Origin: Oceanococcus sp964629015
Lineage (GTDB): Bacteria; Pseudomonadota; Gammaproteobacteria; Nevskiales; Oceanococcaceae
Direction: 5' to 3'
NCBI GenBank assembly: GCA_964629015.1
Contig: CAZVMN010000004.1
Coordinates: 124,001-188,000 of the forward strand
DNA length: 64,000 nt
This document shows positions 43,709-51,281 of this stretch, piece after piece (the stretch's first letter is position 1; each line of letters opens with the position of its first letter). Made by a program: the position numbers and the translations under genes. The notes under the pieces are model-generated. The model was given only the letters and a program-made list of their open reading frames with translations. It did no database searches and was not told the DNA's origin.

Positions 43709-43977
43709 TGCGCCGCACACTCACCGCCGCAGCCCTTAGCTTCAGTGCCATTTTGCCGGCCCAGGCAGATGACCTCGGCATGCGTGTGACCGGGGATGAC
43801 AGTGCCAACTTCGGTTTGACCATCAGCAACTGGGTGGAAGGCCAGGACGCCGGCACCCTCGCTCCGGGTTTGATTCGCGAGGATGCGGTGGCTTTGGACG
43901 AATGGCAGCTGCGTATGCAGATCAGCATGGAGCGCGCGGTGTCACCACCGGGCGCCGCCATCAACCAGACCCGCTAG
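43705..43977 (+). CDS. Small secreted protein of unknown function
   Basis: 90 residues with a clear signal peptide (RRTLTAAALSFSAILPAQA, cut before DDLG). The mature part of about 70 residues includes NFGLTISNWVEGQDAG and a charged end. No cysteine in the mature part. ATG overlaps the preceding stop (ATGA). No family recognised; the context suggests that it works with the larger TPR-like secreted protein. Confidence 0.7.
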   Translation: MMRRTLTAAALSFSAILPAQADDLGMRVTGDDSANFGLTISNWVEGQDAGTLAPGLIREDAVALDEWQLRMQISMERAVSPPGAAINQTR

Positions 43978-43985
43978 GCAGACGC

Positions 43986-44402
43986 TCAAGCGATACGCTT
44001 AAGCCCCATCTTCAGGGCTTGCGACAGGCCCAGTTCCAGCGCCCGACCAATCGGCGCCAGCGGCGCTTCGAAATCGATCGTCCAGGTCACTTCGCTGCCA
44101 CGATCCGTCTCGGCGAAATCCAGACGACCTTTGTGATTGCGCACCGGACCGCCATTGCGGGTAATGCGATACTCGATGAATTCGTTGGTCTGCGCTGCGG
44201 TTACCGTTTCTTCGATGCCGAGCGGCGGCGGCCCCATGCGACGCACAGAACCCGCACCGTTCACATCCGGCTGACCATCACGAATCCGGCGCACCGGAAT
44301 CATGAAGACTTTGTTGAGTTTGTTGTGATCAGCAAGCGCGGCAAACAGTTCGCTCACTGGGCGGCCGGACTGCTGCGTGATACGGATGTGATGTTGTGAC
44401 AT
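43986..44402 (-). CDS. SRPBCC (START-like) family protein
   Basis: 138 residues with the helix-grip pattern of polyketide cyclase/dehydrase-like SRPBCC proteins: an N-terminal strand HHIRITQQSGRPVSELFAAL, central GSVRRMGPPPLGIEETV, the strand EVTWTIDFEAPL, and a long C-terminal amphipathic helix. These bind hydrophobic ligands; the ligand here is unknown. Ten bases upstream of secF on the same strand, so probably not functionally linked to the Sec genes. Confidence 0.82.
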   Translation of the reverse strand: MSQHHIRITQQSGRPVSELFAALADHNKLNKVFMIPVRRIRDGQPDVNGAGSVRRMGPPPLGIEETVTAAQTNEFIEYRITRNGGPVRNHKGRLDFAETDRGSEVTWTIDFEAPLAPIGRALELGLSQALKMGLKRIA

Positions 44403-44412
44403 GACGGGCTCC

Positions 44413-45354
44413 TTAAACTTGTGCGCCGTTGTCGTCCAGGCCTTCGACCGGCGGCGGCGGAATCAAATCATCGCGCTTGAGGCCCAAGGCCAGTGATGCA
44501 TTGCCGGCGACGTAGATCGAGGAATAGGTCCCGACGCCCACGCCAATCAGCAGAGCCAGTGAGAAGCCGGACAATGCTTCGCCGCCGATCAGGAACAACG
44601 CAACCAGCACAATCATGGTGGTCAATGAGGTCATGATGGTGCGCGACAGCATCTCGTTGATGGAGCGGTTCATCACCTCCACCTCGTCACCACCGGTTTT
44701 CCGTCGATAGTTCTCGCGGCAGCGGTCAAACACCACGATGGTGTCATTCAAGGAGTAGCCGATGACCGCCAGCAAAGCAGCGAGCACTGACAGATCGAAA
44801 TCAATCTGCAGCAGCGAGAAAATGCCCAGAACGATGAACACATCGTGCCCCAAGGCGGCCACCGCACCGGCCGAAAATTTCCAGTGAAAGCGAAACACGA
44901 TGTACAGGAAGATGCATGACAGCGCCCAGATCATGGCCAAGCCACCGTCTACAGTCAGCTCTTCCCCGACCTGCGGCCCAACAAATTCGACACGCCGCAA
45001 ATCCACGGTTGTACCGTCACTGCGCAGCGCCGCGTAGACCTGCTCGCTCAGCTCGCTGGCTTTTTCCGATTCGCGCGGCGGCAAACGAATCAGCACGTCG
45101 TCCGCAGCACCGAAGTGTTGCACGATGGCATCAGCAAAATCGTTCGCGGCCAGCACCTCGCGAACGGTGCTCAGCTCGACTGCTTCCGGGTAACCCACTT
45201 CCACCAGCACACCGCCGGTGAAGTCGATACCAAAATTCAAACCACGGGTGGCAATCAGCACGATCGATGCCGCGACCAGCAGTATGGACAACAAACCACT
45301 GACCTTGCGGATTCCCATGAAGTTGTAGTTCGTGGGTTTGGAAAACATACGCAT
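44413..45354 (-). CDS. secF: Protein translocase subunit SecF
   Basis: 313-residue RND-type membrane protein that with SecD uses the proton motive force to assist Sec export. Seen: FMGIRKVSGLLSILLVAASI (TM1), LNFGIDFTGGVLVEV, the periplasmic P1-like domain, then five further TM helices with ALGHDVFIVLGIF and IGYSLNDTIVVFDRCRENYR. 18 bp after secD. Confidence 0.97.
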   Translation of the reverse strand: MRMFSKPTNYNFMGIRKVSGLLSILLVAASIVLIATRGLNFGIDFTGGVLVEVGYPEAVELSTVREVLAANDFADAIVQHFGAADDVLIRLPPRESEKASELSEQVYAALRSDGTTVDLRRVEFVGPQVGEELTVDGGLAMIWALSCIFLYIVFRFHWKFSAGAVAALGHDVFIVLGIFSLLQIDFDLSVLAALLAVIGYSLNDTIVVFDRCRENYRRKTGGDEVEVMNRSINEMLSRTIMTSLTTMIVLVALFLIGGEALSGFSLALLIGVGVGTYSSIYVAGNASLALGLKRDDLIPPPPVEGLDDNGAQV

Positions 45355-45372
45355 AATCTGATTCCTTGCCCG

Positions 45373-47238
45373 CTATACCGGCAGGTCATCACGGCGGGTT
45401 CCGCCGTAAATTGCATTGACGAGCACCCGGGTGCCCAAAATGGCGGTGAACATCGAAGACAGCACACCAATCGACAACGTGACCGCAAAACCCTTGATCG
45501 GACCGGTGCCAAAGACGAACAAAACAATCGCCGCAATCAATGTGGTGATGTTGGCGTCGGCGATCGTCACAAAGGCTTTTTCGTAGCCAGAACGAATGGC
45601 CTGCTTAGCCCCCGAGCCGTCGATCAGTTCCTCACGAATACGTTCAAAAATCAGCACGTTGGCATCAACAGCCATACCCACGGTCAGCACGATCCCGGCG
45701 ATACCGGGCAGCGTCAACGTGGCCTGCAACAGCGACAGCGCAGCGATGATCAGCACCAGGTTCATGAACAAAGCCAGATTCGCAATCAAGCCGAACACGC
45801 GGTAATACAGAACCATCAAAATCACGACCAGCGCGAAGCCGATCAATACGGCTTCTACACCCTGATCGATGTTGTCCTGCCCAAGACTTGGACCAATGGT
45901 GCGTTCTTCGACGATCGCAATGGGTGCCGCCAAAGCGCCAGAGCGCAGCAGCAACGACAAATCATGTGCTTCTTTGCTGGTCAACCCGGTGGTCTGAAAG
46001 CGCTTGCCGAAGACACCGCGGACTGTCGCCACACTGATGACTTCTTCGGTTTCGATGCGCTGACGCACTTCTTCGCCCGCCGCGTTGCGGCTGATGCGTA
46101 TATCGGTTTCCTTGAACAGCACGGCCATCAAGCGTCCGACATTGCTCTCGGTAAAACCGAACATGGATTTGGCACCCGCGCCATTGAGGGTGACCGACAC
46201 TGCCGGCGTGCCCGATTCCTGATCGATGGTCGCCGCCGCATCGATGATCTGACTGCCGGTGGCAATCACATCCGATTTCAGCAGGATAGGACGCCCCGTA
46301 CCGCGCTCGTAAAACAGATCGGTATCCACCGGCACGACACCAGTGCGGTCGGCCAGCTGGGCATCTTCGCGTTCCGCCACAGCGCGATATTCCAGCGTTG
46401 CGGTCGCATCGAGAATGGATTTGGCCTGGGTCGGATCTTTCACGCCCGGCAACTGGACCAGAATGCGGTCCCGACCTTGACGCTGAACCAGAGGCTCAGC
46501 CACACCCAACTGATTCACGCGATTGCGCAAAGTGGTCAGGTTCTGCTTAACCGAAAAATCGACCAGCCGGTTCACCTCGTCTTCCGACATTGCGGCCCGC
46601 AAGGTCAGCGCGTCATCGGCGGTCGGTTCGATCGTCAGCTCAAGAAATTCGCTGCGAATGGCTTTCAAAGCAGCATCACGGGTCTCCAGGTCGGCGAAGT
46701 CCAATTCGACCGCGCCCTGGGTCTGACGCCGCCCGGTATAGCGGATGGGCGGCTCGTGATTGCGCAGGAAGCTGGGCAGGTCGCGGGCGTACTGCTCGGC
46801 CGCGCTGTCGAGGACGTATTCCACGTCAACTTCCATCAGAAAATGCACACCGCCACGCAAGTCCAGGCCCAGCGCCATCGGCTTGCCGCCCAGGCCCAAC
46901 AACCAATCCGGCGTTCGCGGAATCATGGTCATCGCGACGATGTAGTCATGACCCAAAGTGCGCTTTAAGGCGTCTGCCGCGGGCAACTGGTTGTCTTCAA
47001 CGCCAAGGCGGATTTCCACCCGACCCTGCTCATCAAAACGACTGGCATAGTCATCAATGCCAGCACGCTTGAGCGCCGCTTCAACCCGATTCAGCTCCTG
47101 CGGTGTCGCGGCATCGCCGCTGTCCGGCGACACCAGCAGAGCCGCATCCTCGCCATAAATATTGGGCAAGGCGTACAAGAATCCGCCGACCACAACAGCG
47201 ATCAGCAGCAGCACTTTCCACAGGGGAGATTTGTTCAT
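45373..47238 (-). CDS. secD: Protein translocase subunit SecD
   Basis: 621-residue partner of SecF. N-terminal TM (WKVLLLIAVVVGGFLYAL), DLRGGVHFLMEVD, a large periplasmic P1 domain (residues about 60-440), then the six-TM RND core with VGMAVDANVLIFERIREEL. ATG 47238 is preceded by GGGACG right after a GC-rich hairpin; upstream open frame without homology was trimmed. An intrinsic terminator separates it from yajC. Confidence 0.97.
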   Translation of the reverse strand: MNKSPLWKVLLLIAVVVGGFLYALPNIYGEDAALLVSPDSGDAATPQELNRVEAALKRAGIDDYASRFDEQGRVEIRLGVEDNQLPAADALKRTLGHDYIVAMTMIPRTPDWLLGLGGKPMALGLDLRGGVHFLMEVDVEYVLDSAAEQYARDLPSFLRNHEPPIRYTGRRQTQGAVELDFADLETRDAALKAIRSEFLELTIEPTADDALTLRAAMSEDEVNRLVDFSVKQNLTTLRNRVNQLGVAEPLVQRQGRDRILVQLPGVKDPTQAKSILDATATLEYRAVAEREDAQLADRTGVVPVDTDLFYERGTGRPILLKSDVIATGSQIIDAAATIDQESGTPAVSVTLNGAGAKSMFGFTESNVGRLMAVLFKETDIRISRNAAGEEVRQRIETEEVISVATVRGVFGKRFQTTGLTSKEAHDLSLLLRSGALAAPIAIVEERTIGPSLGQDNIDQGVEAVLIGFALVVILMVLYYRVFGLIANLALFMNLVLIIAALSLLQATLTLPGIAGIVLTVGMAVDANVLIFERIREELIDGSGAKQAIRSGYEKAFVTIADANITTLIAAIVLFVFGTGPIKGFAVTLSIGVLSSMFTAILGTRVLVNAIYGGTRRDDLPV

Positions 47239-47249
47239 GTGACGTCCCG

Positions 47250-47279
47250 GCAGGCGGCACGCGAACAGCGCCGCCCTGC
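47250..47279 (-). promoter_or_regulatory. Hairpin just upstream of the secD ribosome site
   Basis: GCAGGGCGGC pairs with GCCGCCTGC (one bulge) with an 11-nt loop on the minus strand. It ends 11 nt before the secD ATG and directly borders the GGGACG ribosome site, so it could limit or tune secD initiation. Confidence 0.5.
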
Positions 47280-47312
47280 GATGAAACAACGATCAGGCTC
47301 TTGGCCTCATCG

Positions 47313-47353
47313 AAAAACCGACGAAGACACCGCTCCCAGGCGTCATTCGTCGG
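47313..47353 (-). terminator. Intrinsic terminator between yajC and secD
   Basis: Minus-strand CCGACGAA-T-GACGCC pairs with GGTGTC-TTCGTCGG around a 7-nt loop, followed by TTTTT. It begins 26 bp after the yajC stop. It would end most yajC transcripts and leave secDF to read-through or its own promoter. Confidence 0.82.
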
Positions 47354-47378
47354 GTGAAGTCCGTGTATGTGGGGCGAA

Positions 47379-47711
47379 TCAGAGTTGTTTCAAGCTGCCC
47401 TTGGGCAAAACCTGAGCCAATGCGGCTTTCTGAACTTTGACTTCGGTCCCTTCAGCGATTTCTACAGTCATGTACACCTCGCCCACAGACGTGACGCGCC
47501 CGGCGAGCCCACCACTGGTGACCACTTCATCGCCTTTGCTGATGCCGGTGACCATCGACTTGTGTTCCTTGTTCCTCTTCATCTGCGGACGAATCAGCAT
47601 GAAGTAGAACAACACGATCAAAGCTACCAGCGGAAACAGCTGCGCCAGAAGGCTGGGCTGCGATGCGGTTCCGGCCTGCTGGGCCATTGCGGAGGAAATC
47701 AACCAATCCAT
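47379..47711 (-). CDS. yajC: Preprotein translocase subunit YajC
   Basis: 110-residue single-pass inner-membrane accessory of SecDF. One TM helix (LFPLVALIVLFYFMLIRPQ) followed by the conserved RPQMKRNKEHKSMV and GDEVVTSGGLAGRVTSV cytoplasmic domain. Slightly acidic SecD-interacting end. Located between tgt and secD as in most Gammaproteobacteria. Confidence 0.97.
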   Translation of the reverse strand: MDWLISSAMAQQAGTASQPSLLAQLFPLVALIVLFYFMLIRPQMKRNKEHKSMVTGISKGDEVVTSGGLAGRVTSVGEVYMTVEIAEGTEVKVQKAALAQVLPKGSLKQL

Positions 47712-47745
47712 TGCTTATCCATTGGAGTCGCGAAAAAGAGCCGGA

Positions 47746-48858
47746 TTATGCCATGAAGCGACGGCGGAACTCAGCGTAGAACGCCGAAAACCGGCCTTGT
47801 TCAATGGCTTCGCGCATGCGCGCCATGAGGCTCAGGTAGTAATGCAGATTGTGAATGGTATTGAGTCTGGCGCTCAAAATCTCACCACAACGTTGCAGGT
47901 GATAAAGGTACGCACGGCTGTAATTCTGGCAGGTGTAACAGCTGCATTCCGGGTCCAGCGGCGCGGTATCGTTGCGATGACGGGCATTGCGAATGCGGAT
48001 GATCCCTTCGCTGGTGAACAAATGCCCGTTGCGCGCGTTGCGGGTCGGCATCACGCAGTCGAACATATCGACACCACGCGCCACCGCCTCGACCATATCC
48101 AGTGGCGTGCCCACACCCATCAGGTAGCGCGGAGCCTGCGCCGGCATTTTGTCTTCCAGGGCGTCCAGCACGCGAATGCGATCGTCCTCGGGCTCACCGA
48201 CAGAAAGACCACCGATCGCGTAACCATCAAATTCAATCTCCGCGAGACCGGCAATCGATTGCGCGCGCAGATCCTCGTGCATGCCGCCTTGCACAATGCC
48301 GAACAGCGCCCCACCTCGACCGGCGTGTTCATCTTTGCAGCGCTGCGCCCAGCGCAACGACAACGCCATGGAATGGCGCGCCTCATCATGCGTGGCCGGA
48401 TACGCCGTGCATTCGTCAAACTGCATGATGATGTCCGAACCCAGCGCCTGCTGAATTTGAATCGAAATCTCAGGACTCAAAAACACTTTGTCGCCGTTGA
48501 CCGGCGAGCGGAACTCGACACCTTTCTCCGTCAGCTTGCGCAACTCCGCCAGACTCCACACTTGAAATCCACCGGAATCGGTCAGAATCGGGCCATCCCA
48601 GTGCATGAAATCATGCAGATCGCCGTGTGCTGAGATGACCTCCGTTCCAGGCCGCAACCACAAATGAAACGTGTTGCCCAGGATGATGCTGGCACCGATG
48701 CCACGCAATTCCTCGGGGGTCATGCTTTTGACCGTGCCGTAAGTGCCAACTGGCATGAAAATCGGCGTTTCCACCACACCGCGCTCAAAGGTCAAACGAC
48801 CGCGACGCGCACCGGCATCCTGGGCCAACAACTCAAAGCGCATTGCTGGTGTTGTCAT
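47746..48858 (-). CDS. tgt: tRNA-guanine transglycosylase
   Basis: Exchanges guanine-34 for preQ1 in GUN tRNAs. 370 residues from ATG 48858 (overlapping the queA stop). Catalytic Asp in TDSGGFQVWSL, substrate loop FGIVQGGMHEDLR, nucleophile Asp in GGLSVGEP...MGVGTPLDMVEAV, and the zinc site with C-x-C-x2-C (CSCYTC) and a downstream His (NTIHNLHYY). Works after QueF and before QueA. Confidence 0.98.
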   Translation of the reverse strand: MTTPAMRFELLAQDAGARRGRLTFERGVVETPIFMPVGTYGTVKSMTPEELRGIGASIILGNTFHLWLRPGTEVISAHGDLHDFMHWDGPILTDSGGFQVWSLAELRKLTEKGVEFRSPVNGDKVFLSPEISIQIQQALGSDIIMQFDECTAYPATHDEARHSMALSLRWAQRCKDEHAGRGGALFGIVQGGMHEDLRAQSIAGLAEIEFDGYAIGGLSVGEPEDDRIRVLDALEDKMPAQAPRYLMGVGTPLDMVEAVARGVDMFDCVMPTRNARNGHLFTSEGIIRIRNARHRNDTAPLDPECSCYTCQNYSRAYLYHLQRCGEILSARLNTIHNLHYYLSLMARMREAIEQGRFSAFYAEFRRRFMA

Positions 48859-49871
48859 CGCGCGCGCTCCAGCCACATCGCATCCCCGTAAGAGAAGAAT
48901 CGGTACCGCTGTTCGACGGCATGGCGATAGGCCTGCATCACCGGTTCGTATCCGGCGAATGCGCAGACCAGCATCAGCAGGGTCGATTCCGGCAGATGAA
49001 AATTGGTCATCAAGGCGTCCACAACACGGAATTGGTAACCGGGCGTTATGAACAGGCGGCTGTCACCGTCGAAGGCTTGCAGCTGACCTTGCGCTGCCGC
49101 GCTTTCCAGGGCGCGCACAACCGTGGTCCCGATCGCAACCACGCGCCCCCCGGCCGCTTTGGTTGCCGCCACACGTTCGACCAACTCCGGGCTCACCCGC
49201 AAACGTTCGGCATGCATGCGGTGTTCGCTCAAGTCATCGGCGCGCACCGGCTGGAACGTCCCTGCCCCAACGTGCAAGGTGACGTAATCAATTAGGGCGC
49301 CGCGCGCGGCAATCGCGTCCATCAAGGCCTGATCAAAGTGCAGACCGGCGGTCGGCGCCGCGACGGCACCCGCGTGACGGGCGTAGACAGTTTGATAGCG
49401 CTCCGCGTCATCATCGTCGGCAGCGCGCAGAATGTACGGCGGCAGTGGAACTTCCCCATGCGCCTGCATCAGCGAGGTCCAGCCGGGCTGCTCATTGCGC
49501 AAATGAAACAGTTGACCGTCGCGTCCGAGCACGTCAATGCACGCCTGATTCAATTCGATCGATGCCCCTGGCTTGGGGGTTTTGCTCGCGCGCAAAAACG
49601 CCCACACGTGATGTTCGTCGACAACACGTTCAATCATGATTTCGACGGCGCCACCGGTGGGTTTGTGGGCGTGCAAACGCGCCGGAATCACGCGCGTGTC
49701 ATTGAACAGCACCAAATCCCCGGGGCGAATCAGCGATGGCAAATCACGCACCTGGCGATCGTGCAAATGATCACCCTCCATCTGCAACAGCCGCGCGCCC
49801 GCCCGCTGCGCCGTGGGTTGTTGCGCAATCAATTCAGGGGGAAGCGTGTAAGCGAAATCGCTGCGTTGCAC
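48855..49871 (-). CDS. queA: S-adenosylmethionine:tRNA ribosyltransferase-isomerase QueA
   Basis: Transfers and isomerises the ribosyl group of SAM onto preQ1-tRNA to give epoxyqueuosine. About 338 residues from GTG 49871 (QRSDFAYTLPPELIAQ), where homologues begin; a TTG 14 codons upstream is also in frame. Family blocks: LFNDTRVIPARL, APTAGLHFD, LHVGAGTFQPVR, HRMHAERLRVS, GTTVVRALESAA and TNFHLPESTLLMLVCAFAG. About 63 bp after tRNA-Leu. Confidence 0.96.
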   Translation of the reverse strand: MQRSDFAYTLPPELIAQQPTAQRAGARLLQMEGDHLHDRQVRDLPSLIRPGDLVLFNDTRVIPARLHAHKPTGGAVEIMIERVVDEHHVWAFLRASKTPKPGASIELNQACIDVLGRDGQLFHLRNEQPGWTSLMQAHGEVPLPPYILRAADDDDAERYQTVYARHAGAVAAPTAGLHFDQALMDAIAARGALIDYVTLHVGAGTFQPVRADDLSEHRMHAERLRVSPELVERVAATKAAGGRVVAIGTTVVRALESAAAQGQLQAFDGDSRLFITPGYQFRVVDALMTNFHLPESTLLMLVCAFAGYEPVMQAYRHAVEQRYRFFSYGDAMWLERAR

Positions 49872-49933
49872 GGAGTATCCGGAAGGCCAGGCTATGCGGC
49901 CGTGATCCGGCAAGAGGATTTCGAATCAGGACA

Positions 49934-50020
49934 TGGTGCCGGAGGGGAGAATCGAACTCCCACTCTGTTGCCAGAACCGGATTTTGAATCCGGCGCGTCT
50001 ACCAGTTCCGCCACTCCGGC
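49934..50020 (-). tRNA. tRNA-Leu (anticodon CAA)
   Basis: 87 nt including an encoded CCA. The acceptor stem GCCGGAG pairs with CTCCGGC. The anticodon stem CCGGA/TCCGG encloses TTCAAAA, giving CAA. A long variable arm (TTCTGGCAACAGAGT region) and the T loop GTTCGATTC are present. The long variable arm confirms a class II tRNA. queA lies directly downstream. Confidence 0.96.
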
Positions 50021-50051
50021 ACGAGTGAAGGCCGCTTAATGCAGGGCGCGC

Positions 50052-50057
50052 ATTATA
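50052..50057 (-). promoter_or_regulatory. -10 box of the tRNA-Leu promoter
   Basis: A perfect minus-strand TATAAT lies 31 bp upstream of the tRNA 5' end and is followed by a GC-rich discriminator (GCGCGCCC), typical of stringently controlled stable-RNA promoters and relevant to DksA in this genome. The -35 is not obvious. Confidence 0.65.
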
Positions 50058-50091
50058 TCTTCGCAAATCGACAAGCGGAACCGTTGAGACG

Positions 50092-50119
50092 AGATTCTTC
50101 GAAAGAATCTTGAAGAATC
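50092..50119. repeat. GATTCTT palindrome with a third half-site
   Basis: AGATTCTT-CGA-AAGAATCT is a perfect 8-bp inverted repeat (50092-50110), followed by TTGAAGAATC, a third half-site in the same orientation as the second. No T-run follows, so it is unlikely to be a terminator; an operator for the coiled-coil gene is possible. Confidence 0.4.
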
Positions 50120-50201
50120 GTCGCACATGCTTGAATTTACTGGTCTCGAAGCGCGGCATACGGTAAATTCGCGTCATATCCAGTACGCGGTGGGGAGCGT
50201 A

Positions 50202-51212
50202 ATGACGTTTCGATTTTCTGCGCCAGTTTATCTGGCCGGCATCACAGTCCTATTTTGCGCCAGTACAAGTTGGGCTCAACCGCCCGTCGGTGCCGAACGT
50301 ATCATCGCCGCGGAGACACGGGCTGCCGCGCTGGAAGCTGAGAACCAGCAGCTCAGGAACACCATAGAAACGCAGACAGCCGCGCTCAAACGCCTGGACC
50401 AGGAAATCAGCCTGGCCAAGCAAGAGCAAGATCTGCAGCGTGAAAAAGGTGCGCAAACCAGCCGCATTCTTCAGGAGCGTATCGCTGAGCTGCAGAAGCA
50501 GTCGGACGGGCAGATGCGCAAAATCCAAGCGCTGCAACAAGATGCCAGCCGCGTTCGAGCGGAACAGGCGGCAACTGCCGCCGCGCTCAAGGATGCCGAG
50601 GATGCCCTGGTCGGCGTCGAGCAGACGCGCGGCGCGGAACTGCAAGCCGCCGTCGCCCAGCGCGCTGAAGTCGAACAGCAACTCAATGCAGAAAACCAGC
50701 GCATCAAGCAACAGCTGGCCTACGTGCTGGAACGCAACGAAGCCCTGCAACAAGCACTGAGTGAGGCGACCAGCAGCACCGAACTCCAAACGGCCAAGCA
50801 AGCCAACAATGACCTGCAGGCTCAGCTCTCAATCCTGCAAGATCGCAACAGCGAGTTGCAGCAAGCTCTGACAGCTCGCGGAGACGAAAGCGGTCGACTG
50901 CAGGCCGAATACGCCGCCTTGCAGCAGGAATACAACGCCGCACTGGACGGCGTGCGGAGCTGCGAAGCGCGTTTGCGTGACGCCAGCACTGTTTCGAACA
51001 GCGCATCCACCGATGACAGCCAGCGTATTGCCGAGCTCGAAAGTGCACTGAGCCGCGCCAATCGTGAGATTCGCACATTGAATGAAAGTCACCAGCGCGA
51101 ATTGCAGACCGAACGCGCCATGGCGGCCGGCAGCGAAGCCGCGATAGAACAGCAGTACACCCAGCAGATTGCTCAGCTGCAGCAAGCGCTGAAAACCTGC
51201 CAAACGCGCTAA
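50202..51212 (+). CDS. Predicted periplasmic coiled-coil protein
   Basis: 336 residues from ATG 50202, which has GGGGAG six bases upstream. Signal peptide (FSAPVYLAGITVLFCASTSWA, given here by its ends FSAP and TSWA, cut before QPP), then an almost continuous Ala/Gln/Glu-rich heptad coiled coil over about 290 residues (e.g. AALEAENQQLRNTIETQTAA, RNSELQQALTARGDESGRL). No catalytic domain seen. Could be an envelope spacer or a partner of a cell-wall or secretion complex; no function assigned. Followed by a perfect hairpin. Confidence 0.75.
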   Translation: MTFRFSAPVYLAGITVLFCASTSWAQPPVGAERIIAAETRAAALEAENQQLRNTIETQTAALKRLDQEISLAKQEQDLQREKGAQTSRILQERIAELQKQSDGQMRKIQALQQDASRVRAEQAATAAALKDAEDALVGVEQTRGAELQAAVAQRAEVEQQLNAENQRIKQQLAYVLERNEALQQALSEATSSTELQTAKQANNDLQAQLSILQDRNSELQQALTARGDESGRLQAEYAALQQEYNAALDGVRSCEARLRDASTVSNSASTDDSQRIAELESALSRANREIRTLNESHQRELQTERAMAAGSEAAIEQQYTQQIAQLQQALKTCQTR

Positions 51213-51215
51213 CTC

Positions 51216-51236
51216 GACGGCGTCATTGACGCCGTC
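51216..51236 (+). terminator. Hairpin after the coiled-coil gene
   Basis: A perfect 9-bp stem GACGGCGTC-ATT-GACGCCGTC lies four bases after the stop. The tail is only TTC, so it may be a weak terminator or an RNA-stabilising end. Confidence 0.55.
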
Positions 51237-51281
51237 TTCACATCGTTGTGCGGACAATCCAGGTCATCCACCCGGCTTTCG

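Noticed and set aside
45115..46968. 617-codon open frame antisense to secD/secF
   Set aside because: SecD and SecF are full length on the other strand; the antisense translation is His/Gln/Arg-rich without motifs.
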